NCBI GenBank assembly: GCA_029582165.1
Contig: CM055872.1
Span: 31,098,761-31,162,760 of the forward strand
Reading direction: 5' to 3'
Length of the DNA stretch: 64,000 bases
Source: Portulaca oleracea
Taxonomy: Eukaryota > Streptophyta > Magnoliopsida > Caryophyllales > Portulacaceae
This document shows positions 23,826 to 35,994 of the stretch, piece by piece. The notes beneath the pieces were generated by a model, which saw only the letters and a list, made by a program, of their open reading frames with translations, did not search any database and was not told the origin of the DNA. A program made the position numbers and the translations under genes. Every line of letters starts with the position of its first letter. Positions within the stretch are counted from its first letter, which is position 1.

Positions 23826-24087
23826 TGTTATCATCACCAGACTCTACTATTTTTTTCTATATTCTATAAGGGTTTAGGGTTTTTGAGTTTTGATGAAGAG
23901 ACAAGGGCCAAGAATGTAGAATTAGAAGTAATTTGTGATATCAAAATCTAAATCCTTCTATAGCGATGACGATGCCAAGCAGCAATTGGAAGTACGGTAA
24001 TTAATTACACGTATGCTTTTTGTCTCTCCGTTCCCTATCACTTATTCAATTCATATTGGATTCACTCCGATATTTTTTTTATTATTG

Positions 24088-24828
24088 GTGAACCAGAAGT
24101 TCACCCCATCACTAATATTAAGAATGTCATTCTTATTTGAAGGAGTGTAAATATTAATAGTGAACCAGAAGTTCACCCTGATAATAAAACATTTATTTTT
24201 CATTAGTGGCCAGAAGTTCACTATGATATTGAAATTTGTATAATCTTCTTGGTGAACCAAAAGTTCACCCTTCTGTTAATATTAAATTTATATAATTTAT
24301 ATTTATGAATAACTTTGTTGTCAGATTGTTGCGTACTAATTTATAGGCTTTAGATATAAGATTTTATGTGTTTTCATTAACGAACCAGAAGTTCGTCCCA
24401 ATAATACGAAATTTATTTTATTTTATTAGTGAACTAGAAGTTCACTCCATCGCCTTTATATGGTTAAAGTCTAGCTTTTGTTATTTGATATTATGGTTAT
24501 AGTTAAAGATTGTATAATTTCATTGGTGAACCAGAAGTTCACTCCAGTAGTAAGAATTTTTACATTATTTCATCAAGTGAACCAGACGTTCACTCATAGA
24601 TCGCAAATTTTATCTTATCGTTGACTAGAAGTTCACCTTACACTTGACAGTATTGTTTGATTTCATTAGTGAATCAAAAATTCACTCTAGTTCCGAATAT
24701 TTCATTTAATCTTATCAGTGAACTGGAAATTCACTGGAATGGTAAGAATTTTACCTTACTTCATTAAGTGAACCAGAAGTTCACTCATATGTCGAAAATT
24801 TTATCTTATGAGTGAACCAGAAGTTCGA
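24088..24828. repeat. Array of 13 GTGAACCAGAAGTTCAC palindromic motifs
   Basis: Thirteen copies of the imperfect palindrome GTGAAC-cagaa-GTTCAC lie about 40-130 bp apart in AT-rich DNA downstream of the short copia-like LTR. Seven copies keep both arms; others differ by one or two bases, for example AATTCAC or GTTGAC. The linkers are not similar, so this is not a simple tandem repeat. No coding sequence overlaps. Confidence 0.85.
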
Positions 24829-24839
24829 TCTAATAACAG

Positions 24840-25881
24840 CTAATTAAACACTTCCCAACTTATCGTAACCTTTGTCAAAGAGTTAGTAATTTAAAGAGTG
24901 CATTAAAGTAAAGGTATCACAACCTAACTAGTTTATAGAAGACAAGTAAAAGAAACTCCAACGTACCATAGGAATACATGCTTACATAAAATCATGCCGA
25001 CGATAATTCGAATAAAACTAAACTAGTGTGACTCCTAACATGTAAACTTGCATGGTATTATTCACAAAAATTACAAGTATGCCATTATAACATTTAAAGA
25101 ACATGCTAGGCCACACAATCTTATTAAAAACTACATTTTTAGGGTTCCTAACATGTTCCTAGGTCGAGACTTATTCAAACTAACCTAATAACATGAACTT
25201 AAAATTAATAAGGAGGAATTAACATATATACATGAACCTTATAATACTAAAAATCATGAGACTTATAAACTAATAACATGGGACTTTTTATAAACTAAAA
25301 TTATGCAACTTTGATACCAAAATACATGAACTTCAAAACTAAGAAACATGAAATAAAATATGAGACTTTATTAATAAAATATGAAACTTTAACACTAAGA
25401 ATATATGAAACTTTAATAACATGAACTCTAAAATAATAATATGAACTCTAAAATATTAATATGAATCTTTAAAATAATAACACGTAAGTAACAACATGAA
25501 TCTTTATAAATAGGAATATGAAACTTTAATATTATAAAATTCATGAAACTAATAATAGTAATAATAATAATGGTATGGAACTTTATAATAATAATATGAG
25601 GCTAATAACAATAATAAAACTTCATAGTAACTTAGTACTCGATAATAATGTGAAACTTAATTAATAACTTAAAAATAATACGAACTTAATGATAACTTAA
25701 AAATAACACGGACTTAGTAATAATATTATGAAAACTTAAAAATTTATGGAAACTTAATAATAAGGTTACGAAACTTGATAATAAAATTACGAAACAAAAT
25801 GATAAAATTTCGAAGCATGATAATAAGTTTACGAAACTAAATAATAAAATTACGAAACATAGTATTTACTTACAGTATGAA
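24840..25881. other. AT-rich non-coding region with degenerate repeats
   Basis: No gene is seen. From about 25190 onward, degenerate units such as ATGAAACTTTAATAATAA and ACGAAACTTGATAATAAAATT recur. The region continues beyond the copia insertion at 34346. Confidence 0.5.
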
Positions 25882-25886
25882 CTTAT

Positions 25887-26742
25887 TGTTGGGTTTTTAG
25901 GTTATCTATTTCCTAAACAGATACAGATTAATTGGCGGAATATTATAACAGTTATAAACAATTAATCATAACAACTGCAGATGCTTTAGTAATTATACCT
26001 GATCGCTAATTCCTGCTGAAGAAGAGGTTGACCTTCCTGATTCCAATGCTGAAACCCTCCTCCAGATTTCAATGCTGAGATCCTCTACTGAAAAGTCCAC
26101 GCAGCACTCCAGGAACCCGATTGCTAGATCGACCCGATCGAGACGAATCTCAATCTAAGATGTATGTGAGATAGTTTCAGGAAACTGATAGTTTTCCTGA
26201 AACTAGAACAAAAAGGGGAGAGAAGAACTTAGGAAACCACTCTGGTGTTTCTCTAAGAGTCGAAGGCAGATGGTGTAAAATAATCTCTCCCAGAGACCCC
26301 TTTATATAGTGTTTAGAAAACCTAGGGATAGGGTTCAAAAACCCTAAAGGGCCGAAAAGAGCAATGGCACGATTTCTGGGCTCAACACGGTCCGTGTTGG
26401 ACTCAAGAAAGTCCAAACATTCGGCCCACGGTCAACACGGACCGTGGTGTCCCAACACGGACCGTGTTGGGTCAACACGGACCGTGTTGACCCCAATTCG
26501 GTCCGTGTTGGGCTGATTTTTCACATAAATCAGTTTCCAACTTTTCTAAACCTGATACAATATCATTTAGGTTACATACATTGTTCCAGGGTACTGACTT
26601 GTGTGACCCAGTAGGACCAAATAATATAGTTTGTAATTAAACTTATTTACTAATTATAGAGGTCTCTAGCAAGACATATAATTACTATATTACTTTGGTT
26701 TAATCTCCGTGTGTATCGAACATTGTCGGGACATTCCCAACA
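25887..26742 (-). repeat. 3' LTR of copia 1
   Basis: On the minus strand it starts TGTTGGGAATGTCCCGACAA and ends AACCCAACA. A TATA box (CTATATAAAGG on the minus strand) lies near 26300. Upstream of it, at 26383-26510, are four palindromic CAACACGG-type motifs and one half-site. Confidence 0.95.
26383..26510. promoter_or_regulatory. Palindrome array in the U3 of copia 1 (left LTR)
   Basis: Copies of CAACACGG(A/T)CCGTGTTG lie at 26383-26399, 26433-26449 (right arm CCGTGGTG), 26453-26469 and 26473-26489, plus a half-site near 26498. They sit about 75-200 bp upstream of the TATA box in the transcription sense of the element. Repeated U3 boxes in plant copia LTRs, as in tobacco Tnt1, act as enhancers; that role here is inference. 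Confidence 0.7.
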
Positions 26743-27557
26743 ATCTCCCACTTGTCCCACAAGTGTTCGATACCTTGAATTCCCTTGTCACTTACTGTCT
26801 CTAGTTTGGATAAGGTAAGCTGATGTCATCCTTATGTAAGGTCCGAAACGTTCCTCGATCTCCGAGTTTAGACTTTGAAAAAACAGATGATCAACTATTG
26901 ATTCAACTGAGCTCGGCCAAGCATTTTCAGTCCATTCTCACCGAGTGGCCAACGAGACAACTGTCCCTAATAGGGAGGACAATGCCATCTTGTTCAGACA
27001 CACATTCTCACATGATCCAACTGTAACCCAGACACCGCCTTTATAGCCTCTTTATTCACGAAGACGCGTTTGGCGCTCCAAAGTCACAGCAGACCATGTA
27101 GTCTATGTATTGAACTCAGGATTTAGGAATTTTGAGTAGTGAGAGATCTTATGACATTCCTAACTTAAAGAGCTCCCACTGCGGGTCAGTTCGGTAGTTG
27201 TTCTCAACAGTACCCATGTGATTGATTTATGATGTCATCACATCACTATGATCACGAAAGTTGATCATCACCTCAATCCTACATGCTAATTGCGTTGATA
27301 TTATCACTGTTCCTACGTGATAATACAATTAGGAACCAGGTCGACTGTCGACCAAGACTAGCGTTATCAAGTTCACTAATGGGGTTTCAGAAATCGAACC
27401 TCATCCAATTTCCCATTTTGAATGCGCTAACCCTTTTGGACATTCACATAATTCTAAACCAAAATTATGTAAAGTTTTTGATTTTATTAATAAATGATGA
27501 ATAAATAACGATTACAAACCATGAGCCATCTAATGTTCAAAATGTAACTTAATAACA

Positions 27558-30370
27558 TCATTCAAGATGTCTAATTCCTATTGCATGAGTAAGACTCTCA
27601 TACTTCGCTTGCGACAGGGGTTTAGTAAGTGGATCGGCGACGTTCTCATCCGTATGAACCTTGCACACATTAATATCACCTTCCTCGATGAACTTTCGAA
27701 TGATGTGATACTTTCTGGACACATGTTTAGCTTTGTTGTGTGCTCTAGGTTCCTTTGCCTGAGCAATGGCCCCACTGTTGTCACAAGATGCAGTCCACGC
27801 CTTCGATACTAGGCACAACTTCAAGCTCCTTGATGAACTTCTTCACCACATTGCCTCCTTCGCAGATCTTTGCGATGTATTACCTCGATTGTAGAATCGA
27901 CGGTTTTGCTTGGAACTCTTCCAGCTCACTGCCCCACCATTTAAACAAAAGACGTATCCAGATTGGCTACTGTAGTCATCCTTATCCGTCATGAAACTAC
28001 CATTAGTGTAACCTTTTACACTTAGCTGTTTCTCACCTCCATAGATTAAGGACAACTCCTTAGTTCTATTCAGATACTTAAGTATGTTCTTCACAGCAGT
28101 CCAGTGTTTCTCACCTGGGTTGGCTTGAAACCTGCTGCACATACTTAAAGCAAAAGCTATATCTGGCCTTGTACATCTCATAGCATACAATATAGACCCT
28201 ACAGCCGAAGCATAAGGTATATGTTTCATCTTTTCCTGGTCTTCAGATGTCTGAGGACAATCTGTTTTACCAAGTGATGTGCCATGAACCATGGGAATGA
28301 ATCCTTTCTTGGAGTTCTGCATGTTGAACCGGTTCAACACCTTATCAATATAAGTTGTTTGATTTAATGCAATCAAACGCCTTGATCTATCTCTATAGAT
28401 CTTTACTCCAAGAATGTACTGGGCCTCACCGAGATCCTTCATTTGGAAATTTTTCCTAAGCCATGTCTTACAAGACTCCAGCATAGGAATGTCATTTCCA
28501 ATGAGAAGTATATCATCCACATACAGAACTAGAAAGATTATTTTGCTCCCACTGAGTTTTCTAAAAACACAAGGCTCTTCTTGGTTTTTCAAGAAACCAA
28601 ACTCTTTGATTACTTGATTAAACCTTTGATTCCAACTCCTTGAAGCTTGCTTGAGGCCATAAATAGCCCTTTGCGACTTGCACCTTCCCAAAACCTTTGG
28701 GATCTTCAAAACCGAGGTTGTGTCATATACACTTCCTCTTCCGTAATCCCATTCAAGAATGCGATCTTGACGTCCATTTGCCATATTTCATAGTCATACC
28801 ATGCGGTATGGCAAGAAGTATCTGATAGATTCAAAAGCGCTCTGGGAAAAAGTCTCTTCATAGTCAATACCATGAATTTGAGTGAAACCTTTGCCACTCA
28901 CCGTGCTTGTAAACACTAGGTTTACCATCCATGTCGGTTTTCACTTTGAAGACCCATTTGTTTCTGATGGCTCTAGCGCCTTCAGGCAAGTCAACCAAGG
29001 TCCAAACCTTGTTTTCGTACATGGAGTCTATCTCGGATTTCATGGCTTCGAGCCATTTCTTGGAATCTGGGCTCGCTAAAGCTTGTTTGTAGGTCTCGGG
29101 CTCATCATATTCTACAAGGAATATGTTGATTTCCGATGTCAGGAGATAACCGTATCTCTCAGGAGCGTGAATGTCCCTACTGGACCTACGAAGGGGTATG
29201 TCCACATTCCCTACTTCTTCATCGACCGGTCCCCCGACTACCTGTTCATCATTCCTTTCTTGTTGAGGATCAACAGAGATTGGAATGTAAGTAGTGGTGA
29301 CGGGGTGATTTGAAGTGGTTTGTGGCTCTTGAACTTCACCTAGTTCAATTTCTCTCCCACTCTTTCTCTTAGAGAAAAACTCGTTCTCTAAGAAGAAAGC
29401 ATTCCGAGACACGAACACTTTGTTCTCAGAACGGTTGTAGAAGTAATACCCTTTGGTTTCCTTAGGATAGCCCACAAAGAAAACCTTTTCAGATCTGGGT
29501 GCAAGCTTGCTGTCAGGTAAAACCTTAACATAGGCTTCACATCCCCAAATCTTTAGAAAAGACAAACTAGGAACTCTTCCTCTCCATATCTCATATGGTG
29601 TCTTTTTAGTAGCTTTAGTCGGAGTCTTATTTAGAATGAGCGATGCAGTTTCAAGAGCATGCCCCCAAAAGCTAAGTGGTAAATCTGACTCTGCCATCAT
29701 CGATCGTACCATATCTAATAGGGTGCGATTTCTCCTTTCAGATACACCATTGTGTTGTGGTGTTCCTGGAGGAGACAACTGTGAGACAATCCCACAAGTA
29801 CTTAGATGGTTAATGAATTCTTGGCTCAAATATTCTCCTCCTCGATCTGATCGAAGAGTTTTTATTGTTTTACCAAGTTGATTCTCGTTCATTCTGGAAT
29901 TCTTTGAACTTTTCAAAAGATTCAGATTTATGACGCATTAGGTAGATATACCCATATCTACTGAAGTCATCAGTAAAAGTAATGAAATAGTAGAATCCTC
30001 CTCTAGCATTTGTGCTCATTGGTCCGCATACATCAGTATGTATGAGCCCTAATAAGTCATTGGCCCGTTCACCAGTTCCAGTAAAGGGTGACTTAATCAT
30101 TTTTCCCATCAGACATGCCTCACAAACTTCAAACCTTTCAAAGTTTAAGTTTTCCAGAATTCCTGTACTTTGCAGTTTCTGGATGCGTTTCTGATTAATA
30201 TGACCTATCCTACAGTGCCAAAGGTATGTTTCATTTGAGTCTTTTGTTTTAGCCTTTTTGAATTCGATGTGACAAATTTGTTTATCTAAATCTAATATGT
30301 AGAGGCCATTCATGCGAATACCCGCACCATAAAAGATTCCATTCTTTGTAAATGAAAAACGACCATTCAT
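27558..30370 (-). pseudogene. Copia 1 pol: integrase, reverse transcriptase, RNase H
   Basis: Pol processes and integrates the element's DNA. From 30370 downward: the pre-integrase zinc region (LWHCRIGHINQKRIQ and CEACLMGKM), the integrase core with HTDVCGPM, SDRGGEY and PQHNGVSERRNRTL (the three acidic residues D, D, E are visible), then the RT start (WVFKVKTDMDG), LKQASRSWNQRF, and the catalytic YVDDILLIGND near 28515. The connection and RNase H follow, with TRPDIAFALSMCSRF near 28150 and an end near 27558 with HTDENVADPLTKPLSQ. Frameshifts occur near 29890, 28870, 28750 and 27850. Each segment is otherwise well preserved. Confidence 0.93.
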
Positions 30371-31149
30371 AATACTAAAAGAATAACCTTCAATCTCAAG
30401 TACAATCTGAAATTAAATTCGACTAATAGTGGGAACAAAATAACAATTATTTAGTTCTAATATAAGTCCCTGAAGGTAAAGATAAACTATAAGTTCCTAC
30501 GAAGACAGCAACTCTTTGCGTTTCACTGTGCGTAGGTTTACTTCATTCTTCGACTCGTCTACTGCCTTAGGCCTGTACATTTCCACAAATGTGAGCTTCA
30601 CAACCGGTATCTAATACCCATAAAGTAGAAACGATAAGATTTATATCGATCACATCTATACCGCTTTGTGACCTTTCCAGTCTTGGATCATCTAAGTAGG
30701 TGGGGCAATTTCTTTTCAGTGTCCTTTGCCTTTACAAGAAAAGCACTCTTCATCCGCTTAGGTTCGCTTTAGGTTTGGTGGGACAATGATTTTGTTCTTG
30801 CCTTTCTTACTTGCAGTTTGCTCTTGTTAGCCTTCTTGAATTTTCCTTTCCCTTCACACCACTAGGACATTCGAGTTAACCTTATGGGCTATCTTAATGT
30901 CCTCTCTGCGTAACCAACATCGCATGAAGATCCATTAGAGACTTCTTATGCCCCGCATGTTGTAATTCACTTGAAGGTGCTGAATCCTTCATGCAGATGA
31001 GCTAAGTAGAATGTCGATGCTAACTCGAGTGTAGGGAACCCTAGTCGCTCCATGGACTCAAAAAGACCAATCATCTTCAATACACGGGCCCAACGGGCTT
31101 GCGATCTCAAGGCGGAGTGCGAACAATTTGCTCATTGATCCGACATCTC

Positions 31150-31488
31150 TCAATTCGAGCATGTTCTTGAAACATGCCTTCGGTTGAGTGATTGTTTCAT
31201 GTGCCCTTTTGTTTTCAAACTCTTTGAAGCTCGAGTCATAGTAGCCAACATGATCACGGTGACTTGAACATCATCATCAGAATGAAGCTGCCACTTGTCT
31301 TTCTCAGCTTGAGTCGCATTTTCTTTGGGTTTGTTCTTCAAGGCTCTTTCTAGAACATATTCTTTCTGCTCTGCCTTAAGGACGATCCTCAGGTTTCGGT
31401 GCCAATCAAGGAAATTGGCCCCGGTGAGTTTCTCTTTTTCCAAAAGAGAACGGAGGTTGACAGTGTTATTGGTGGGTGTGTTAGACAT
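31150..31488 (-). pseudogene. Copia 1 gag, N-terminal part
   Basis: This frame starts MSNTPTNNTVNLRSLLEKEK and contains TGANFLDWHRNLRIVL, the conserved N-terminal part of copia gag. It loses frame near 31150. Between there and 30370, gag tail, zinc knuckle and protease are too decayed to delimit, although Cys- and Lys-rich stretches remain. Confidence 0.85.
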
Positions 31489-31518
31489 CTTTGATTCTGA
31501 CAAGACATAAAGGTTCAA

Positions 31519-33450
31519 TTTTAGTTATTATTCATCAAAGAAATTAAACTAATTTTAACTTCAAATCAAAACACTTTATCAACTCTCACTTAGTGTTTTA
31601 ATTTAACCAAGACCCACAAGACCCATGGCTTCAAGTGGACTTTGGCCCAACAAAACTTGGTCCCATGTTGTCTTTGGTGGATCATCTTATGATCGATCAT
31701 TCAAAATGACTCTTGGCAAGAAATTTGTATCGAATACAATATTTCTCTTCCTCTGCTCTTGGCCTAAAACTATTTTGATAGCCAATTTGAATTGACCTAG
31801 CTCCCACCCTACTTATTAATGATGGACAAATAATTCGCTTTGGCTTTCTTTATTTATCCATCTAAGTGGTGTTTCGGTAGGTTGAGCAATAATTCAATTA
31901 TGAGAGTAGGTTTTATTATCCTAAGCATGCAATTCTAGGTGAACTCTTTCGAAAAGCATAAAAGGCATAATAAAACATGCAATAACAAAATTAAAGCATA
32001 AGTAAAACCCCTAGTATGGCCACCTAGACTCAATCAACTAATTTAACTAAGCCTTGATAGTCTTCAAGAAAGCCTTCTTGGGTCATGCAACTCCATTGGA
32101 TGGGCTCCCACTCGAATCACCACCTCTATTGCTGTTGGGCTCCAACTCAATTTGATGTCTCCAATTACAACCAATTTACAATTTGGACCTCACAATTGAG
32201 AATTAATAAACTTAACTGGAATTTTAAATTTAATTCAAAGATGGTGCGCAGACCGTATTTCACCCAACCCGGTACGCAGACCGGTAAAACCGACTATCTA
32301 TGGCCATACTAGAAGCACATGCAAACATGTAATATTGCAATAATTATATCAAATATAACACATGCTTAAATAACAAATTATAAAGGCATATAAATAATTG
32401 CAATATAACACAAAAGGAAATAAATACTAAATAAAATTTCCTAAACGGTTTGCATGACTAATAAAGTAAATAAAATCCAAATTTTATCATAGTTACCTAA
32501 ACATATTTAGGATTTTATACCTACACATACAAAATACTTGAATTTCCTAAAATCAAGGAGTCTAAAAGATACTATATCTTTCAAAATTATTTGCAAGTTT
32601 CCTAAACTTTACAAAGTAATAGATTTTATGCCTATTATCAGATTTAGTAGTAATAGGATTTAATAATTAATTTCTAAAATTAATTACAAACCCTAAAACA
32701 CACGAATTCACCAAAACTGCTGGCAACACGGTCCGTGTTGAACTAACACGGTCCGTGTTGCTTCCCAGTTTCGGTCAATTTCGTGAATGAAAAACTTAAA
32801 TAAAACTATTGTAACTTATCGAATTTAAAGATTTCATATCACAGCGTTATCTAATAACCCAATATGAATATTTTCCAGAATTTTAACAATTTTCAAAAGA
32901 TTGTAAAATTTTAGGGAATTAAACATTTTTGATTCTCCATTTAAGAGAAAAAAAAATAACAACAGTCCGATAAGTTTAAAAATCAAATTTTATAATTTTC
33001 CCATACAGTAGGTTCATCTGATATGCTACTGTAAAAATTTCAGAAATTTTCGAGTTCGTTTGATAGTTTATTTCGATTTTTCATGTTTACCGTAAAGCTA
33101 AGTCAGAAATTCTACAAAACCCTATTTTGCGAATTTAAACCTATTTCATGTATTGCCTACTGTTTAACAATATTAAACATGATTGTTTCTAAAACATTCA
33201 AAATTAAATCGAGTTCATGTTATATTTATCAATTAAACAAACATAAAATCGATTAATTAAAGGCAATAATAACAAAACATGAAATTTTACAATAAAATCT
33301 CAGATTTATTATCATGAACATCAAAGATTAAAACTTTCATAAAGATTCAAAATTTTAGGCATAAATCTACTCTAGCATAATCATAATATAATTCAACTAT
33401 TGACAAAATTAATTATGAATACAAGTACAATACTTTAGCATGCAATTGGT
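31519..33450 (-). other. Long 5' leader of copia 1
   Basis: No coding potential is seen in this 1.9-kb stretch between the primer-binding site and gag. It holds two further palindromes, CAACACGGTCCGTGTTG at 32724-32740 and TAACACGG...CCGTGTTG at 32744-32760. The same leader, with the two palindromes at matching positions (43366-43401), is found in copia 2. Confidence 0.75.
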
Positions 33451-33463
33451 GGCTCTGATACCA
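33451..33463 (-). promoter_or_regulatory. Primer-binding site of copia 1
   Basis: On the minus strand this reads TGGTATCAGAGCC, a match to the 3' end of plant initiator tRNA-Met, two bases inside the 5' LTR. Confidence 0.93.
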
Positions 33464-33464
33464 C

Positions 33465-34340
33465 TGTTGGGTTTTTAGGTTATCTATTTCCTAAACAGAT
33501 ACGGATTAATTGGCGGAATATTATAACAGTTATAAACAATTAATCATAACAACTGCAGAGGCTTTAGTAATTATACCTGATCGCTAATTCCTGCTGAAGA
33601 AGAGGTTGACCTTCCTGATTCCAATGCTGAAACCCTCCTCCAGATTCCAATGCTGAGATCCTCTACTGAAAAGTCCACGCAAAGACTCCAGAACCCGATT
33701 GCTAGATCGACCCGATCGAGACGAATCTCAATCTAAGATGTATGTGAGATAGTTTCAGGAAACTGATAGTTTTCCTGAAACTAGAACAGAAAGGGGAGAG
33801 AAGAACTTAGGAAACCACTCTGGTGTTTCTCTAAGAGTCGAAAGCAGATGGTGTAAAATAATCTCTCCCAGAGACCCCTTTATATAGTGTTTAGAAAACC
33901 TAGGGATAGGGTTCAAAAACCCTAAAGGGCCGAAAAGAGCAACGGCGCGATTTCTGGGCTCAACACGGTCCGTGTTGAAACAACACGGTCCGTGTTGGAC
34001 TCCAGAAAGTCCAAACATTCGGCCCACGGTCAACACGGACCGTGGTGTCCCAACATGGACCGTGTTGGGTCAACACGGACCGTGTTGACCCCAATTCGGT
34101 CCGTGTTGGGCTGATTTTTCACATAAATCAGTTTCCAACTTTTCTAAACCTGATACAATATCATTTAGGTTACATACATTGTTCCAGGGCACTGACTTGT
34201 GTGACCCAGTAGGACCAAATAATATAGTTTGTAATTAAACTTATTTACTAATTATAGAGGTCTCTAGCAAGACATATAATTACTATATTACTTTGGTTTA
34301 ATCTCCGTGTGTATCGAACATTGTCGGGACATTCCCAACA
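33465..34340 (-). repeat. 5' LTR of copia 1
   Basis: This 876-bp LTR is 20 bp longer than its partner because of one extra palindrome copy (33981-33997). The motifs are at 33961-33977, 33981-33997, 34031-34047, 34051-34067 and 34071-34087, just upstream of the TATA box CTATATAAAGG (complement of 33877-33887). Confidence 0.95.
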
Positions 34341-34345
34341 CTTAT

Positions 34346-34700
34346 TAGTATTAAAACATGAAATATCATAATATTATGTAAATTAGACTTCACATAATAA
34401 ACTCAAATAATATTCTAACAAAATCCCACCATTTGACCACCCTTATACTCCTTCACATACACACACACACACATATTGTCCCCAACAGTTCTCGGACCCC
34501 TGACCCCAAACCCATACTCACGCACTCACACCACCCGCCCATGCACGTAAACACTACACACACCCTAACACACCCACACACACACTCGCGATCACTGAAC
34601 CCTAACCCAACCAAGAACCCTAACCCAACCAAACACAGAGATCCATGAAACATGTAAATTTAACACACACGCACAACTTACACACACACAGACATTAGGG

Positions 34701-34753
<53 letters not shown>

Positions 34754-35747
34754 GGTGGAGCTTTGTCTCGCCGGGGTTGGATGCCGCAGCTGGGTGGTCG
34801 CCGGAGGTCTGGGCAGTGTCTGGGTCGGCAGCAGCGGTTAGGGCTTCCTTCGGGGGTGTCTTAGCAACAGCGGCAGCTCGACTCGGGGTCTTCTGGCAGC
34901 AAGGGGTAGCTGTGGTGGACCTTCTGGGCGGCGGTGCAGCAGTAGTGGTGGTGGGGGAAACTGTGGTGGTGGCTCGTCGGTGCAGTAGCGGTGGTGGTAC
35001 GGTGCAAGGGAGGGAGGAAGGAGAGGAGAGAATGGGGTTTGTGGATGAGAATATGAAGAGGAGAAGAGGGTGATGTAGTTGTCTGGGTGAATAATGAAGA
35101 TCAGAAAGAAAGAGAGAAGGGAGGAGATGTTGAGCGAAGAGAATAAGAAGAAGAGAGGGTAATGTATAGAAGTGGAATGGGGGAGGGTTTCGTACATATT
35201 TCAGCTGCATGGGGTTGCATGAGGGGGGTCTCATTAACTGATGGGTAAAAGAGGGAGGGGGGAAAGAGAGAACCGTGACAGAAGGGTTTTGGGGGGAAAA
35301 ATTTATCTGTTTGAATTAACTAAAGTGGGAGGGAAACGTGGGTTAAGGGGGAAAACATTGATTTGAATCAGTAAAAAGGGAGGGAAAAGGATTAGGGTTA
35401 ATTTAGGGGGAAAAACTTACAAACTGATCCTAATAAAAAATTACCCGATAAATGAAAATTTCCTAACTGATATTTTTCAGTCACTAAAAATTCCCAACAC
35501 ATCTCATAAAAAAATCTCTCCTAAAAACAACATTTTTTTCCTTCTAAAACGGATCCTACAATTGATCCCAATCAAATCAGCCGATAACCGAAAATTTTCT
35601 AACAGATATGTTTCAGTCACTAAAAATTCTAAGTAACCCAGTCGCGGTCCTAAAAGCTCCATGTGACAGAATATATATATTTAACGGAAAGAAAACGCAT
35701 GTCAGGAAAATTAACGGTAAACATAATAGCATTTTCGGGGTTTTACA
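34346..35747 (-). mobile_element. LTR-like piece with terminus at 35747
   Basis: The right end read on the minus strand begins TGTAAAACCCCGAAAATG, a plant Ty3/gypsy LTR start similar to that at 20790. It contains CA-rich DNA (34445-34690), a GA microsatellite (34706-34751), a GC-rich block (34760-35060) and AT-rich DNA. Open frames here are low complexity (Pro/Ser/Thr or Gly/Val runs) and are not called as genes. It cuts into the left LTR of copia 2 at 35748. Its left end may lie before 25882, across the copia 1 insertion. Confidence 0.45.
34706..34751. repeat. (AG)n microsatellite
   Basis: About 23 uninterrupted GA dinucleotides. Confidence 0.95.
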
Positions 35748-35845
35748 GTTTCTTTCTTGGTTGATTAATTGTGTTTATAATCATTGTGAATATTCCACCA
35801 ATTAATTTGTATCTGTTTAGGAAATAGATAACCTAAAACCCAACA
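35748..35845 (+). repeat. Truncated 5' LTR of copia 2
   Basis: The last 98 bp of an LTR, ending GATAACCTAAAACCCAACA, match the end of the LTRs of copia 1 and of the right LTR of copia 2 (50607-50707). The rest is missing upstream of the LTR-like terminus at 35747. It is followed by GTGATATCAG, the first bases of the primer-binding site, which the MULE has split. Confidence 0.88.
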
Positions 35846-35855
35846 GTGATATCAG

Positions 35856-35994
35856 CAAAAATTTGTCGGGAGGTGCCATAGATTCTTAACAACTGGCTCC
35901 TGGGGGACAACATTTTTTTAATGCACTCTAAGGGGACCAAGTCCTCAAACAAATGGCTGGGAGGTGCCTTTCCGGCCATTTTGCACCGAAAACC
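35856..35994 (+). repeat. Left TIR of the MULE
   Basis: 139 bp, inverted match to 42212-42350 with only a few differences. It contains the repeated box GGGAGGTGCC at about 35869 and 35970. Confidence 0.93.

Larger units (their letters stand above)
25887..34340 (-). mobile_element. Ty1/copia retrotransposon, complete structure, mutated (copia 1)
   Basis: LTRs of 856 bp (25887-26742) and 876 bp (33465-34340) enclose a 6.7-kb interior, with a 5-bp target duplication CTTAT at 25882-25886 and 34341-34345. Orientation is minus: the primer-binding site TGGTATCAGAGCC (complement of 33451-33463) matches initiator tRNA-Met, and a purine tract (complement of 26743-26755) precedes the 3' LTR. Gag starts near 31488 after a 2-kb leader. 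The pol order is integrase, RT, RNase H, as in Ty1/copia. Frameshifts in gag and pol make it non-functional. The LTRs differ by a 20-bp copy-number change and a few substitutions, so it is fairly young. Confidence 0.95.

Noticed and set aside
24088..24828. CRISPR-like array (regular motif with different spacers)
   Set aside because: The spacing is irregular, the motif decays, and the context is plant retrotransposon DNA with no cas genes.
34695..35234. 179-codon frame on the minus strand as a gene
   Set aside because: The translation is runs of Pro, Ser, Thr and Leu from a GC-rich block and the GA microsatellite, with no domain; the opposite strand is equally open.
20790..35747. One large LTR element spanning both TGTAA-type termini
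   Set aside because: The bases outside the two termini (ATAAT and GTTTC) do not match as a target duplication.
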